Positions 9,160-18,073 of a stretch of DNA of 64,000 nucleotides are shown here, one piece after another (within the stretch, counting starts at the first letter, position 1; each line of letters opens with the position of its first letter). Source of the DNA: Paraneptunicella aestuarii (GTDB taxonomy: Bacteria; Pseudomonadota; Gammaproteobacteria; Enterobacterales; Alteromonadaceae); assembly GCF_019900845.1 (NCBI RefSeq), contig NZ_CP074570.1:930001-994000 (forward strand), read 5' to 3'. The notes under the pieces were generated by a model that was not told the DNA's origin, did no database searches, and worked only from the letters and a program-made list of their open reading frames with translations. A program made the translations under genes and the position numbers.

Positions 9160-9663
9160 ATGACAGACAATAACAATAATAACTCTGCTATCTCTTCATC
9201 ACATCCTAAAACGGTGCTCACCTATGGAACCTTCGATTTGTTCCATATCGGTCATTTGAAAATGCTACAGCGCCTAAAAGCAATGGGCGACAAGTTGATC
9301 GTTGCAGTTTCCACCGATGAATTCAATGCACTAAAAGGTAAACGTAGCGTATACAGTTACGAAGAGCGGGCTGCCATTATCGCCGCTTTATCTTGTGTTG
9401 ATTTGGTTATCCCGGAACAAAGCTGGGAACAGAAAGCGCAGGATATTCAGCAGTATCAGGTTGATATTTTTGGTATTGGCTCAGACTGGAAAGGCAAGTT
9501 CGACGAATTAGCGGATCTGTGCCAGGTCGTTTATCTGGATCGCACTCCCAGCATTTCAACCACTGAAGTAAAGCGTGCGTTATCGAATCTGGACTCTGAC
9601 AAAATCAAGCAGATTAAGGATGGTCTGGATAGTGTGCTAAGTATCGTGAAGGCTATTGAATAA
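9160..9663 (+). CDS. Glycerol-3-phosphate cytidylyltransferase-like protein (TagD family)
   Basis: A 167 aa cytidylyltransferase with the HxGH motif (TYGTFDLFHIGHLKMLQR near residue 20), the middle segment VAVSTDEFNALKGKRSVYSYEERAAI, and the C-terminal SISTTEVK signature of the TagD/Pcy group. It makes a CDP-activated alcohol phosphate (CDP-glycerol in the best-known members) from CTP. It lies between the LicD-like gene and an uncharacterised gene with which its stop overlaps (TAATGG). The likely job is donor supply for the LicD-like transferase, giving a phospho-substituent on the glycan; the precise alcohol is not determinable. Confidence 0.85.
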   Translation: MTDNNNNNSAISSSHPKTVLTYGTFDLFHIGHLKMLQRLKAMGDKLIVAVSTDEFNALKGKRSVYSYEERAAIIAALSCVDLVIPEQSWEQKAQDIQQYQVDIFGIGSDWKGKFDELADLCQVVYLDRTPSISTTEVKRALSNLDSDKIKQIKDGLDSVLSIVKAIE

Positions 9664-11033
9664 TGGTTGAGCATAAAGCCAACAAGGATTTAGCGGCTGA
9701 TATTCCGGGTGGAGCCAAGGTACTGCTTTACGGAACAGGCTCATCGGCTGTTTATTTTATTCAGCAGCATCAACAGGCGCTTAATCTTGTGGGTGTGACT
9801 GACGGTCAGGTGAATGCCCCTCTGTTTCAACACTTTCCTTGTTTTCCTTTGCAAGACATCTCGCAAATTGATTGCGACTTTATTGTAGTTGCGTCATGGG
9901 CCATTACCGATATTTCACAGCGCCTTATGAATAGTGGTGTGGCGAAAGAGAAGATTCTTTGGTTCCAGCATAATAAGAACCGAGTTGTGGCATGTGATCA
10001 CCCCGATGCATTGGTTTCACATCAAGAGTTATCTAACGACAATATTTTGTATGCCTTCTACGACCTTGACGTAGCCAGAACCACCTATGACGTTTTAGGC
10101 TTTTTATGCCTTGCTGACATGGCGCGAGAAAAAGCTGAGTGCGATGCAGTGCATGTGGTAGTGGTGAATGCTTCGAACAACGATTTTAATGTGGCGGCTC
10201 GTGGCATTATTTCCACCAAAGAGCATGTTTGGCGTAAGCGCCAGATTTTGGCTCAGTCCTGTGGTTTATTACCGACTTGCAGTGGTTTTAGTTTTACCAG
10301 CACTCGTCAAGAAGCGATTTCTTTGTTTGAACAGGCCAAGCATATTTTCCCGGAAGACTACCAAGTCACTAAGCCGACGGCATGTTGGGAATTTGATAAC
10401 CTGTTTAAGGTGACGCAATTGGTTAACGATGTTTCTCGTTTGCAGGCATCAGAGCAAGCGAGAAATTTGGTTCAGCAGTTTCTTGATAATGTTAATCCTA
10501 TTGCAGCTAATGGTGAGCGCAAGAAGGTGATTTGCATTACTTTGCGAGAGTCAGATATCAAACCAGCCCGTAATAGTAATCTGGTTGAATGGCAGGCGTT
10601 TATTCAGCAATTAGATAAAAATACTTATTTTCCTCTGATTTTGCCCGATACAGATAATAGTTGGTCTGAATCATTGATGGCATTTATCGCTGATACGGGA
10701 GCCGCAGTCTTCACCGAAGCCTGTTTCAATGTTGAGCTTCGTATGGCGATCTATGAACTGAGCTATGTCAATTTGGGCGTGAATAATGGACCAATGCATT
10801 TGTGTGCGTTAAGTCCAACTTGCCGCTACATCATGTACAAGCAGGTGACAGAAGACTATGCCCACACATCAACTCAGTCCTTTATCGACAGAGGGTTCAC
10901 CATAGGAGGTGACTTTGCCGGGGCGAATCAATGGCAAAAACTGGTATGGGCAGATGATGACGCTCCAGTGATTCAGGAAAGTTTTGAGCGTTTGGTTGCA
11001 GAGATTGAAGCATCGTCTGCTAGCGACAAATAA
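9663..11033 (+). CDS. Uncharacterised Rossmann/glycosyltransferase-like protein, copy A
   Basis: Not a family I can name. The 456 aa protein begins with a Rossmann-like module (KVLLYGTGSSAVYFIQQHQQ near residue 19, DFIVVASWAITDISQRL near 75), then a middle with LYAFYDLDVARTTYDVLGFL near 128. The C-terminal half has CITLRESDIKPARNSNLVEW (near 297), FPLILPDTDN, and MAIYELSYVNLGVNNGPMHL near 363, recalling GT-B-like enzymes where N-G-P follows a ligand loop. It is clearly paralogous to the protein at 22617, sharing the YAxYDL, TLRES, RNS and NGP segments. It has no signal peptide or membrane segment. A cytoplasmic glycosyltransferase is the best guess. Confidence 0.55.
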   Translation: MVEHKANKDLAADIPGGAKVLLYGTGSSAVYFIQQHQQALNLVGVTDGQVNAPLFQHFPCFPLQDISQIDCDFIVVASWAITDISQRLMNSGVAKEKILWFQHNKNRVVACDHPDALVSHQELSNDNILYAFYDLDVARTTYDVLGFLCLADMAREKAECDAVHVVVVNASNNDFNVAARGIISTKEHVWRKRQILAQSCGLLPTCSGFSFTSTRQEAISLFEQAKHIFPEDYQVTKPTACWEFDNLFKVTQLVNDVSRLQASEQARNLVQQFLDNVNPIAANGERKKVICITLRESDIKPARNSNLVEWQAFIQQLDKNTYFPLILPDTDNSWSESLMAFIADTGAAVFTEACFNVELRMAIYELSYVNLGVNNGPMHLCALSPTCRYIMYKQVTEDYAHTSTQSFIDRGFTIGGDFAGANQWQKLVWADDDAPVIQESFERLVAEIEASSASDK

Positions 11034-11107
11034 TCTTTATCTCGTGCTCATTGGATACGAGATGAGCACGATGAAATTGAAACAGATAAGAGATGGTAAC
11101 GAGATCA

Positions 11108-12160
11108 ATGAGTACACAAACAGTGTTGGCAATTTGGGGAACCGGATCATTAGCTCAGCGATATCTTGATATTGAAAATACCGGTATCTCGGTTGATTAT
11201 TTTATTGATTCAAGTAAGACCGGAGAATTTGCTGGCAAGCCTGTTTTATCACCAGAACAAGTCGTTGAGCACGGAATTACCCATATTGTTATCTGTTCCA
11301 CTTATGTCGACGATATTGCACCAGTTTGCTTGCGGCAAGGGTTTGACATTGAGCAATTGTCGGTAGTGTTACCCCGTACTTTGGAAAGAATTCCCTTCGA
11401 GCAATTCAGTCATGTTGAGGGAGCCTTTTATTACTATTTGCCTTGGACGAAACAAATTCCCGCTATTGAACATTCATTAAGCAGTGACATTGTGTTTCCT
11501 GATGTATACAAGGAAATCGCCAAGAGTGTTGCTTATGTTTATGTGTCTTCCGTCGAAGGCGATTTCGCCGAGTTTGGAACTTGCACAGGATATACTGCAT
11601 CATTGATTGCATATGCAATGAAATATTATTCTGAATTTTTTGTGCACCACGAAACCATGCATAACATGACGCCAAGAGAGTTATGCCTGTTCGACAGTTT
11701 TCAGGGCTTTCCTGCTTCAACCAAAGCGCCGGATCTGGATTCTCCTCATGTGGCTTCAGGGGCTTGGGGCGAAGGAACCGCAAAAGGCTTGAATGCGCAG
11801 CAATTAAAACAGTTATGCAGTCAGTTTATTGCGCCAGAGAGAATTAACATCTACGAAGGCTGGTACAAAGACACACTCACCACCATTGATGCCAACAAAC
11901 GCTTTGCTTTTGTGCATTTGGACTGTGACTTGTATGAGTCGACCTACGATGTGTTGTACCATCTGTTCAGTAATAATTTGCTCTCTGAAGGTGCCAAGTT
12001 ATTGTTTGATAACTGGTATTGCAATAAGGCATCGCGTCACTTTGGTGAACAAAAAGCCTGGCATGAGATTTGTGAGCAATTCGATATTGAATACACCAAT
12101 ATAGGTATGTACGCCTGTGTTGGACACAAAATGATTATTCATAGTTACCGTAAGAAATAA
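11108..12160 (+). CDS. TylF/MycF-type O-methyltransferase with N-terminal Rossmann-like module
   Basis: About 350 aa from ATG 11108, preferred over ATG 11093 because the AACGAGA ribosome site is spaced for 11108. Residues 1-100 form a Rossmann-like module (LAIWGTGSLAQRYLDIENTG, YFIDSSKTGEFAGKPVL, HIVICSTYVDDIAP) similar in outline to those at 8219, 9663 and 22617. The rest is a TylF/MycF-like SAM methyltransferase: GDFAEFGTCTGYTASLIAYA is SAM motif I, LCLFDSFQGFP follows, and AFVHLDCDLYESTYDVL holds the metal-binding aspartates of macrocin O-methyltransferase relatives. It probably methylates a sugar hydroxyl in the cytoplasm. Confidence 0.8.
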   Translation: MSTQTVLAIWGTGSLAQRYLDIENTGISVDYFIDSSKTGEFAGKPVLSPEQVVEHGITHIVICSTYVDDIAPVCLRQGFDIEQLSVVLPRTLERIPFEQFSHVEGAFYYYLPWTKQIPAIEHSLSSDIVFPDVYKEIAKSVAYVYVSSVEGDFAEFGTCTGYTASLIAYAMKYYSEFFVHHETMHNMTPRELCLFDSFQGFPASTKAPDLDSPHVASGAWGEGTAKGLNAQQLKQLCSQFIAPERINIYEGWYKDTLTTIDANKRFAFVHLDCDLYESTYDVLYHLFSNNLLSEGAKLLFDNWYCNKASRHFGEQKAWHEICEQFDIEYTNIGMYACVGHKMIIHSYRKK

Positions 12161-12177
12161 GACAAGAGATAACGTAA

Positions 12178-13134
12178 ATGAAAGTATTGGTGACCGGCGC
12201 GTGTGGATATAAGGGAACAGTATTGGTTCCTAAACTGTTGGAAAATGGCTATGACGTCGTAGCATTGGATACACAATGGTTTGGTAATTTCCTGCCGGAT
12301 CATCCCAACCTGACTGTCATGAAGCATGATGTGCGAGACACTCACGGCATTAATCTTGATGGCGTTGACGCTATTGTTCATTTGGCTTCTATCGCCAATG
12401 ACCCGTGCGGCGACCTAAACCCCAAACTGACTTGGGAAGTCAGCGCGTTGGCGACGATGCAGTTAGCCGATAAAGCCAAGCGTTGTGGCGTGAAGCATTT
12501 CGTTTACGCTTCTTCCGGTAGCGTTTATGGCGTGAAAGATGAAGATCAGGTCACAGAAGATTTGTCGTTGGAACCTATCTCTGAATACAACAAAACCAAA
12601 ATGGTCTCCGAGCGAGTTTTGTTGAGCTATTCCGATGATATGGTGGTGCAGGTTGTTCGCCCTGCTACGGTTTGTGGATTGTCCAAGCGTATGCGTTTGG
12701 ATGTGTCGGTTAACATGCTGACCATGCAAGCATTAACCAATGGCGTGATTACGGTATTTGGCGGTGAGCAGACTCGTCCGAATATTCATATCGATGATAT
12801 TACTGATTTATATGTTTTCTTGTTGCAGAACCCACAAGTGACCGGTGTTTATAACGCTGGTTTCGAGAATATCTCTATCTTGGATATCGCCAATATGGCG
12901 GTTGAGCAAGTGTCGCAACTGGATGGTAAACACGCTGAAATTATCGTGACGCCATCTAACGATCCTCGTTCTTATCGCATTAATTCAGATAAGCTGTTGG
13001 CGACAGGTTTTAGACCGAACAAGTCGGTATCGATTGCCATTAGTGAGATTATCGATGCCTATCAATCTGGCGAACTCAAAGACGAGACTCGTTTCCATAA
13101 CCTAAAATGGATGCAGGAACAGAACTTAGCATGA
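12178..13134 (+). CDS. NAD-dependent epimerase/dehydratase (extended SDR)
   Basis: A 318 aa extended SDR acting on a nucleotide sugar. The dinucleotide motif VTGACGYKG is at residue 5, VHLASIANDP near 66, VYASSGSVYG near 107, and catalytic YNKTK near 136. RPNIHIDDITDLYVFLL marks the sugar-binding C-terminal part. Closest in style to UDP-glucose epimerase/dehydratases of surface-sugar loci. Its stop overlaps the start of the SIS-domain isomerase gene (ATGA), so the two are translationally coupled. The substrate could be a GDP- or CDP-heptose, given the neighbour; that is inference. Confidence 0.82.
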   Translation: MKVLVTGACGYKGTVLVPKLLENGYDVVALDTQWFGNFLPDHPNLTVMKHDVRDTHGINLDGVDAIVHLASIANDPCGDLNPKLTWEVSALATMQLADKAKRCGVKHFVYASSGSVYGVKDEDQVTEDLSLEPISEYNKTKMVSERVLLSYSDDMVVQVVRPATVCGLSKRMRLDVSVNMLTMQALTNGVITVFGGEQTRPNIHIDDITDLYVFLLQNPQVTGVYNAGFENISILDIANMAVEQVSQLDGKHAEIIVTPSNDPRSYRINSDKLLATGFRPNKSVSIAISEIIDAYQSGELKDETRFHNLKWMQEQNLA

Positions 13135-13688
13135 TCGAGCATATTCATCAGTATGTCAGCCGATTAGAGTCTGTATTGCATGATGCAGACTGGTCGCCTG
13201 TTGAACAATTAGCTGAAGACCTGTTACAAGCCGTGAAATCAGGTAATCAGGTGTTTTTGTGTGGCAATGGCGGCAGCGCTGGTAATGCCATGCATTTGGC
13301 CAATGATTTTTTGTATGGTATCGAACCTGGTGGTGCTTCTTTAAGAGTGGAAGCCTTGCCTGCAAATTCTGCTGTATTGACCTGCTTGGGGAATGATATT
13401 GGTTACGACAATATCTATAGCCATCAATTAAAAGTGAAAGGTCAGGCGGGCGATATCCTGATTGTGCTTTCTGGCAGTGGTAATTCCCCTAATATTCTAA
13501 ATGCTCTGGAACAAGCCAAGGCATTGAATATGAAGACTTATGCGATTCTTGGCTATGCGGGTGGCAAAGCGAAACAAATGGCCGATACGCCCATTCACTT
13601 TGCCATTCACGATATGCAGATCTCCGAAGATATGCAGATGATCGTTGGGCATATGCTGATGCAGTATATGGCTGAGAAGTTGAAGTAA
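13131..13688 (+). CDS. SIS-domain sugar-phosphate isomerase, GmhA/DiaA-like
   Basis: About 185 aa from the ATG at 13131, which overlaps the previous stop; the longer frame from 13107 is not needed. It is a SIS-domain protein: VFLCGNGGSAGNAMHLANDF near residue 39 (phosphosugar-binding loop), LTCLGNDIGYDNIYSHQL, ILIVLSGSGNSPNILNALEQ near 110, and MQISEDMQMIVGHMLMQY. This pattern matches phosphoheptose isomerase GmhA and its relative DiaA. Given the kinase/cytidylyl fusion at 41266 and the nucleotidyltransferase at 42732, conversion of sedoheptulose 7-phosphate to heptose 7-phosphate is plausible. Confidence 0.8.
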   Translation: MIEHIHQYVSRLESVLHDADWSPVEQLAEDLLQAVKSGNQVFLCGNGGSAGNAMHLANDFLYGIEPGGASLRVEALPANSAVLTCLGNDIGYDNIYSHQLKVKGQAGDILIVLSGSGNSPNILNALEQAKALNMKTYAILGYAGGKAKQMADTPIHFAIHDMQISEDMQMIVGHMLMQYMAEKLK

Positions 13689-13716
13689 GGATAGTTAAAT
13701 GTGTTTAATTCGAGGT

Positions 13717-13818
13717 CATGTATAGAAAACTATCGCATACTCGCCGTGTATCGTTCCATGGAGGCTCCACAGCCACTTCCATGCGGTTGAGGGGCTGCTT
13801 ATAGTTTCCTATAAATGA
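13717..13818 (-). repeat. Dispersed ~100-base imperfect palindromic repeat, copy 1
   Basis: The arms pair: ATAGAAAACTATCGCATACTC on the left is close to the reverse complement of the right arm GAGGGGCTGCTTATAGTTTC. The centre holds CCATGGAGGCTCCACAGCC. The reverse complement of this element aligns with 52865-52959 (shared GGCTGTGGAGCCTC and CACGGCGAGT) and with part of 49019-49083. It fills most of the gap between two genes and contains no plausible coding frame. Such structured intergenic repeats are common in marine gammaproteobacteria; the function is unknown. Confidence 0.75.
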
Positions 13819-13894
13819 TTTACAAGTTAGCTATTTCTGCTGATGTCCGAATACCAAATAAAGCTAGTTTCAAAATGACAGAATTGGAGATGTC

Positions 13895-14893
13895 ATGACC
13901 CGTAAAGTCTGTGTTGTTGGAAGTAATTCGTTTTCCGGTGCTAATTTCTGTCAGCATCTGTTAAATCAAGGCTATGAAGTCATTGCCATGAGCCGTTCCG
14001 CAGAGCCGGTTGATGCATTGCTGCCATACAAATGGGTGAGTGCAGACAAGCTTAAAAACCTGCAATTTCATCAACTGGATTTGAACCAGCATCTACCTGA
14101 AATAGAAGCCTTACTGGATAAGGAAAAGCCTGCTCATATTTACAATTTTGCAGCTCAAAGCATGGTAGGACAAAGCTGGGAATTCCCAGAACACTGGTTT
14201 ATGACCAATGCGGTTTCTACGGTGAAATTCCACAATGTATTGCGTCACAAAGACTACATGGAGCGTTACATTCATATTTCTACGCCAGAGGTGTATGGCA
14301 GTTGTTCCGGCTTTGTCAAAGAAGACCATGTGTTCAACCCCAGCACACCTTATGCGGTATCGCGTGCGGCGGCGGATATGAGCCTGAAAACCTTTTTTGA
14401 TGTGCATGGTTTTCCGGTAATCAGCACACGAGCAGCCAATGTTTATGGTGAAGGTCAGCAGTTGTATCGCATTATTCCTAAAACCATTATGTGCATTTTG
14501 CTGGGTGAAAAACTGCCTTTGCATGGTGGCGGTCATTCAGAGCGTGCGTTTATTCATATGGATGACGTGTCGGATGCCACCTTGAAAATTGCTGAAAAGG
14601 GCGAAGTGGGCAGCACTTATCACATTTCTACCAAGGAAACGATTTCTATTCGTGGTCTGGTAGTGAAGATCTGCGACATGATGGGCGTTAAATTTGAAGA
14701 CGTTTGTGAAGTAACAGACGATCGTCTAGGCAAAGATGCAGCCTATCTACTTGATGCCACTCGCTTACGCGAAACGCTCGATTGGCAGGATCAAATCTCT
14801 TTGGACGAAGGGCTTGAGCGTACCATCAAATGGGCGCGAGATAATTTCGATGTGTTAAAAGCACAGCCTAATACTTATATTCATAAGCCCTAG
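13895..14893 (+). CDS. NAD-dependent epimerase/dehydratase, dTDP-glucose 4,6-dehydratase-like
   Basis: A 332 aa extended SDR acting on a nucleotide sugar. VVGSNSFSGANFCQHLLNQG binds the dinucleotide, YNFAAQSMVGQSW near residue 84 and STPEVYGS near 128 follow the sugar-dehydratase pattern, and RAFIHMDDVSDATLKI closes the sugar site. Two active-site positions differ from standard 4,6-dehydratases: the tyrosine motif reads YAVSR, so the usual lysine is arginine, and STPEVYG replaces the usual STDEVYG. This suggests a related reaction (epimerase or reductase-like) or a variant subfamily. ATG 13895 has a GGAG site upstream. Confidence 0.78.
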   Translation: MTRKVCVVGSNSFSGANFCQHLLNQGYEVIAMSRSAEPVDALLPYKWVSADKLKNLQFHQLDLNQHLPEIEALLDKEKPAHIYNFAAQSMVGQSWEFPEHWFMTNAVSTVKFHNVLRHKDYMERYIHISTPEVYGSCSGFVKEDHVFNPSTPYAVSRAAADMSLKTFFDVHGFPVISTRAANVYGEGQQLYRIIPKTIMCILLGEKLPLHGGGHSERAFIHMDDVSDATLKIAEKGEVGSTYHISTKETISIRGLVVKICDMMGVKFEDVCEVTDDRLGKDAAYLLDATRLRETLDWQDQISLDEGLERTIKWARDNFDVLKAQPNTYIHKP

Positions 14894-14928
14894 CTCATAC
14901 CAACAGCCCAAATCAATATATTCAAATA

Positions 14929-16506
14929 TCAACTCAGGCTATGCAAATAGCCTGAGGCTTTGCCGTGTTCAGGAATAATGCTTAGGCATAGTTGGAAATA
15001 GTGTTTTGCCTGGTCACTATGTCCAGACTGCAATTCCAGTTCACCCAAATGGAAATAGGTATTAGCAAGAATAGGCGACTTTTGCGGTTCTTTTTCAAGT
15101 AGGTTTTTTAACTCTTCAAATACTTCTTTTGATACTGCATGTTGAGCTTCTGCTTTCAAAAATGATGCAATACTGTATGTAAGGGCTTTTCTATTCGCAG
15201 AATGATCAATCTGGGTGAATTCAGTAATACAGGCTATTGCATTATTTAAGTGTTGTTCTCTATTGCTGGAAAAAGCGATGGTATGCTGCTTTAAGTATTG
15301 GATAAGCTCATAGAAAAACGCCACGCTTTCTCCCGACTCTTTCAGGATATTTTTCGATAATTCATCATCGAATAGTGACTGTTTTACGCGGTTTTCCCAG
15401 AGTAGTTCGGCTTGTGTGTTCAAGCCATAAGCACGTAATAAGGTTTCAATACTGGAGTAATGTTTGTTTTGTTGTTGTAGTTGTTCGCACAAGAAGTGAA
15501 TGACTTTGTCTAGTTGATAAACATAAGTGAAGAATTCCTTGTTAGGATAGTTCTTTCCATTAGGGCTATTTAATACCTTTTTAAAGGTTGTGGGGTATAC
15601 CTTGGGCAGTTGCTGAATTGCAACGATTAGCTCATCTATAAGCTTCAAGTATTCTGGTTTGGATGAATGCTTATCTATAGTCGCATCGGTTGATGTACAG
15701 CGATTCAGGCAAGCAACAGAGAATTCCATTTGATCATAAATTAACGCAATAAAAGCCAGCTTTTTAAGCATGAGAGTTTTCAATGAGCTGTTTGTCAGAT
15801 TATCCAGAGTTTCTACTTTGCGGATAAACAGTGCATTTGCGTAGGAGTGAAAACCTTTAGCTCGAGTGCCAATGGATCCTCTATGAGGTGTATATTCGTG
15901 GAGGTCGAGGAATCTGGCGAAGGTAAAACCCTTGGCATCGAGATATTCACATATTTCACCAAAGCAGCTCTGTTCTTTGTACAGCGGTACAAATTCAACT
16001 TCCAGACAAATGGCCAGTACATTTTCATTAAGTGTTTTGGTCGCACCTTTTAAAATATCCAGTTCTGCTCCCTGGACATCGAGGGACAGGAAATCTGGAG
16101 GAGGAAATTCAGCACCTCTTTCAAAGAGCTCATCTAAAGAGACTGTGTCTATTAGGATCTGTTCATTAACACTGAAGGATTCTTTCAAGGGGTAATCAAA
16201 GCCGTATACAAAACTGTAATGGTTTTCATATTCAGGATTGAGTTCATATAGCGAACTGGTGAACGGGTCATGGTTGATATTGAAAGGAACCTGTGAGCCC
16301 TTATATTCACTGATACAGTAAGGTAAGACCAATACTTCTGCGGCACTATTTTGATTATACGATTGTGCTTCATCTATGCATTCGGCATCGGCATCGTATA
16401 ACACTTTTACAAACCCTTGCTCCAACTTACCCAATTCAGGAAAAGAGCCATTACCATATCGAGCTCCTATATGATGAGTTGTGAATCGGGTATCAAGTTG
16501 AGTCAT
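14929..16506 (-). CDS. FkbM-family methyltransferase with long TPR-like C-terminal region
   Basis: About 525 aa from the ATG at 16506 (MTQLDTRFTTHHIGARYGNG); the frame extends to 16629 but those 41 residues look unlike the family. Residues ~30-230 are FkbM-like: IDTVSLDELFERG and DFLSLDVQGAELDILKGA (the D-x-x-G-A-E-x-x-x-L-K-G-A signature) followed by AICLEVEFVPLY. The remaining ~300 residues are helical, ending in a TPR-like repeat (TYFHLGELELQSGHSDQAKH). FkbM enzymes O-methylate sugars; the C-terminal part may bind a protein partner. It is the only gene of this block on the minus strand. Confidence 0.78.
   Translation of the reverse strand: MTQLDTRFTTHHIGARYGNGSFPELGKLEQGFVKVLYDADAECIDEAQSYNQNSAAEVLVLPYCISEYKGSQVPFNINHDPFTSSLYELNPEYENHYSFVYGFDYPLKESFSVNEQILIDTVSLDELFERGAEFPPPDFLSLDVQGAELDILKGATKTLNENVLAICLEVEFVPLYKEQSCFGEICEYLDAKGFTFARFLDLHEYTPHRGSIGTRAKGFHSYANALFIRKVETLDNLTNSSLKTLMLKKLAFIALIYDQMEFSVACLNRCTSTDATIDKHSSKPEYLKLIDELIVAIQQLPKVYPTTFKKVLNSPNGKNYPNKEFFTYVYQLDKVIHFLCEQLQQQNKHYSSIETLLRAYGLNTQAELLWENRVKQSLFDDELSKNILKESGESVAFFYELIQYLKQHTIAFSSNREQHLNNAIACITEFTQIDHSANRKALTYSIASFLKAEAQHAVSKEVFEELKNLLEKEPQKSPILANTYFHLGELELQSGHSDQAKHYFQLCLSIIPEHGKASGYLHSLS
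14933..14956. terminator. Perfect 10-bp hairpin between converging genes
   Basis: CTCAGGCTAT, loop GCAA, ATAGCCTGAG, followed on the plus strand by GCTTTG. It lies just downstream of the epimerase gene ending at 14893 and inside the last codons of the minus-strand methyltransferase gene. The T tract is short, so termination is likely but not certain. Confidence 0.55.
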
Positions 16507-16711
16507 TGTTAAGTATCCGCTAAGCAAATGTTTTTGTGACGAGCATGATTCTGAGTTCTGTATCGACTTGTCGCAACCAAATTTGAATTCTTTGTGATTT
16601 GTTACTCTTCGACAGAATGGTAGCACCATAAAAGAAATGTAAGTGAAGCATGTCTAATGGAATGAAAATGCTAACTCTGTTATTTCTTTAACATGCAAAG
16701 GTGGATAAAAA

Positions 16712-16740
16712 TCAAAGAATTTCAGGTTTGAGACGATATA
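16712..16740 (+). promoter_or_regulatory. Candidate sigma-28 (FliA)-like promoter 1
   Basis: TCAAAG at 16712 and GACGATAT at 16732, with a first-base-to-first-base distance of 20, resemble the flagellar sigma-28 pattern (TCAAG-like -35, GCCGATA-like -10). The whole segment closely matches the one at 21755-21783. It ends about 50 bases before the CgeB-like gene at 16790. Recognition is by eye. Confidence 0.45.
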
Positions 16741-16789
16741 GAATATTAGAAAGCTAGATGAATTTGGCGCTTTGCCATTTGGAGCATGA

Positions 16790-17995
16790 ATGAATAATTA
16801 CCATGTAGTCAGGGTTGCCCCTATTGTTGGCCTTACTCTTAGACAGGAAATTGCTGCGGATCCCTCTTATCAGGGTTTGAGCTATGATGAGTATTTAGAA
16901 AAGATTCTGGCGGGCAATTACAATTACTCAGATGTATTTGCTTACGAAATGCGTAAGTTGGGCAATCAAGTAGAAGAAATAGTCTATGATGTTGAGGGAT
17001 TGCAAAAGCAGTGGGCCAAGGAAAATGATCTGCATCTTGAACCAGATGAACTTTGGCAGGAAAAGATAGTTTTAGCGCAGCTTAAAAAATTGAATCCTGA
17101 CGTAGTATATATTCAAAGTTTTTCCCGAATTACACCCAAAGCCATCTATGCGATTAAGGATCAGATCCCTAACCTCAAGAAAATTGCGGTACATTCAGGT
17201 TTTCCAAATGGTATGGATGTTGTTACCAAAGACACTTTGGTACTTGCTGGCTTTCCCAATATTCAAAAAACATTTAGTGAATTGGGATGTGAAACGCACT
17301 TGTTATACCATTTTTGGGATGAGCGAATTTTGGCGCGTATGCAGCCAACAGAGCGTCAAATTCCTTTTAGTTTTATTGGTACATCCGGGAATGGTTTTGG
17401 TGATGGGCACAAAACTCGTTATTGGGAATTATTAAAACTGGCTCATAACACGCCGTTAGAGTGCTGGGTTGATGACAAAGACGCATTTCAAGATCCTGAA
17501 TCGGATGCAAATCCTTTTGTTGAGTTTCCGTTAAAAGAGCATTTCTATAAAGATTTAGCTGCGGATTATAGTCAATATCCCAAGCCAACATCACCCTTAA
17601 GATATCTGCTACCTCGTGGAACAGCACACAGGCCAGTCTATGGGGATGACTTCTTTCAAACCTTGCATGACTCGCTTGTGACCTTTCAGCGCCACACCGA
17701 TACTATGTATTCCGAAATCGGTGCTATGAGAGTGTTTCAGGCAACGGGAGCCGGAGCCTGTTTGTTAACCAATGATGGTGACAACATGACTGATTTGTTT
17801 GAGCGTGACACAGAAGTAGTTACTTACTCTTCATTGCATGAGTGTATCGAAAAGGCCAACTACCTTATTGATAACCCTGAGAAAGCAAAGGAGATTGCTA
17901 AAAAAGGTCAGGAAAGAACGTTACGCAGTCACACCGCTAAAGAGCGTTATGCAGAAGTGCATGATATTCTTCAAAAAGCACTAAAACGCAGTTAA
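16790..17995 (+). CDS. CgeB-like glycosyltransferase
   Basis: A 401 aa glycosyltransferase related to the CgeB/DUF3880 group. The C-terminal third has the family pattern: TMYSEIGAMRVFQATGAGAC near residue 304, LLTNDGDNMTDLFERDTEVV, then SSLHECIEKANYLIDNPEKA and a helical end AKKGQERTLRSHTAKERYAE. The middle has IPFSFIGTSGNGFGDGHKTRYW, a typical second-domain start. GGAG at 16781 sets the start at ATG 16790. CgeB proteins are thought to transfer sugars to surface or spore components. A sigma-28-like promoter lies just upstream, and a strong hairpin terminator follows, so it is a single-gene unit. Confidence 0.78.
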   Translation: MNNYHVVRVAPIVGLTLRQEIAADPSYQGLSYDEYLEKILAGNYNYSDVFAYEMRKLGNQVEEIVYDVEGLQKQWAKENDLHLEPDELWQEKIVLAQLKKLNPDVVYIQSFSRITPKAIYAIKDQIPNLKKIAVHSGFPNGMDVVTKDTLVLAGFPNIQKTFSELGCETHLLYHFWDERILARMQPTERQIPFSFIGTSGNGFGDGHKTRYWELLKLAHNTPLECWVDDKDAFQDPESDANPFVEFPLKEHFYKDLAADYSQYPKPTSPLRYLLPRGTAHRPVYGDDFFQTLHDSLVTFQRHTDTMYSEIGAMRVFQATGAGACLLTNDGDNMTDLFERDTEVVTYSSLHECIEKANYLIDNPEKAKEIAKKGQERTLRSHTAKERYAEVHDILQKALKRS

Positions 17996-18021
17996 ACGAC
18001 GACAGTATTTATCTTTAGATT

Positions 18022-18052
18022 AGCCAGACATCAGTGAATGTCTGGCTTTTTA
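18022..18052 (+). terminator. Rho-independent terminator after the CgeB-like gene
   Basis: AGCCAGACAT, loop CAGTGA, ATGTCTGGCT followed by TTTTAA. A 10-bp stem directly before a T run, 27 bases after the stop at 17995. Confidence 0.85.
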
Positions 18053-18073
18053 ACAATTGAAACGGGAAACATA

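Noticed and set aside
18038..18073. Upstream start for the methyltransferase at 18074
   Set aside because: It falls inside the terminator hairpin of the previous gene and has no ribosome site; ATG 18074 has GGGA at good spacing.
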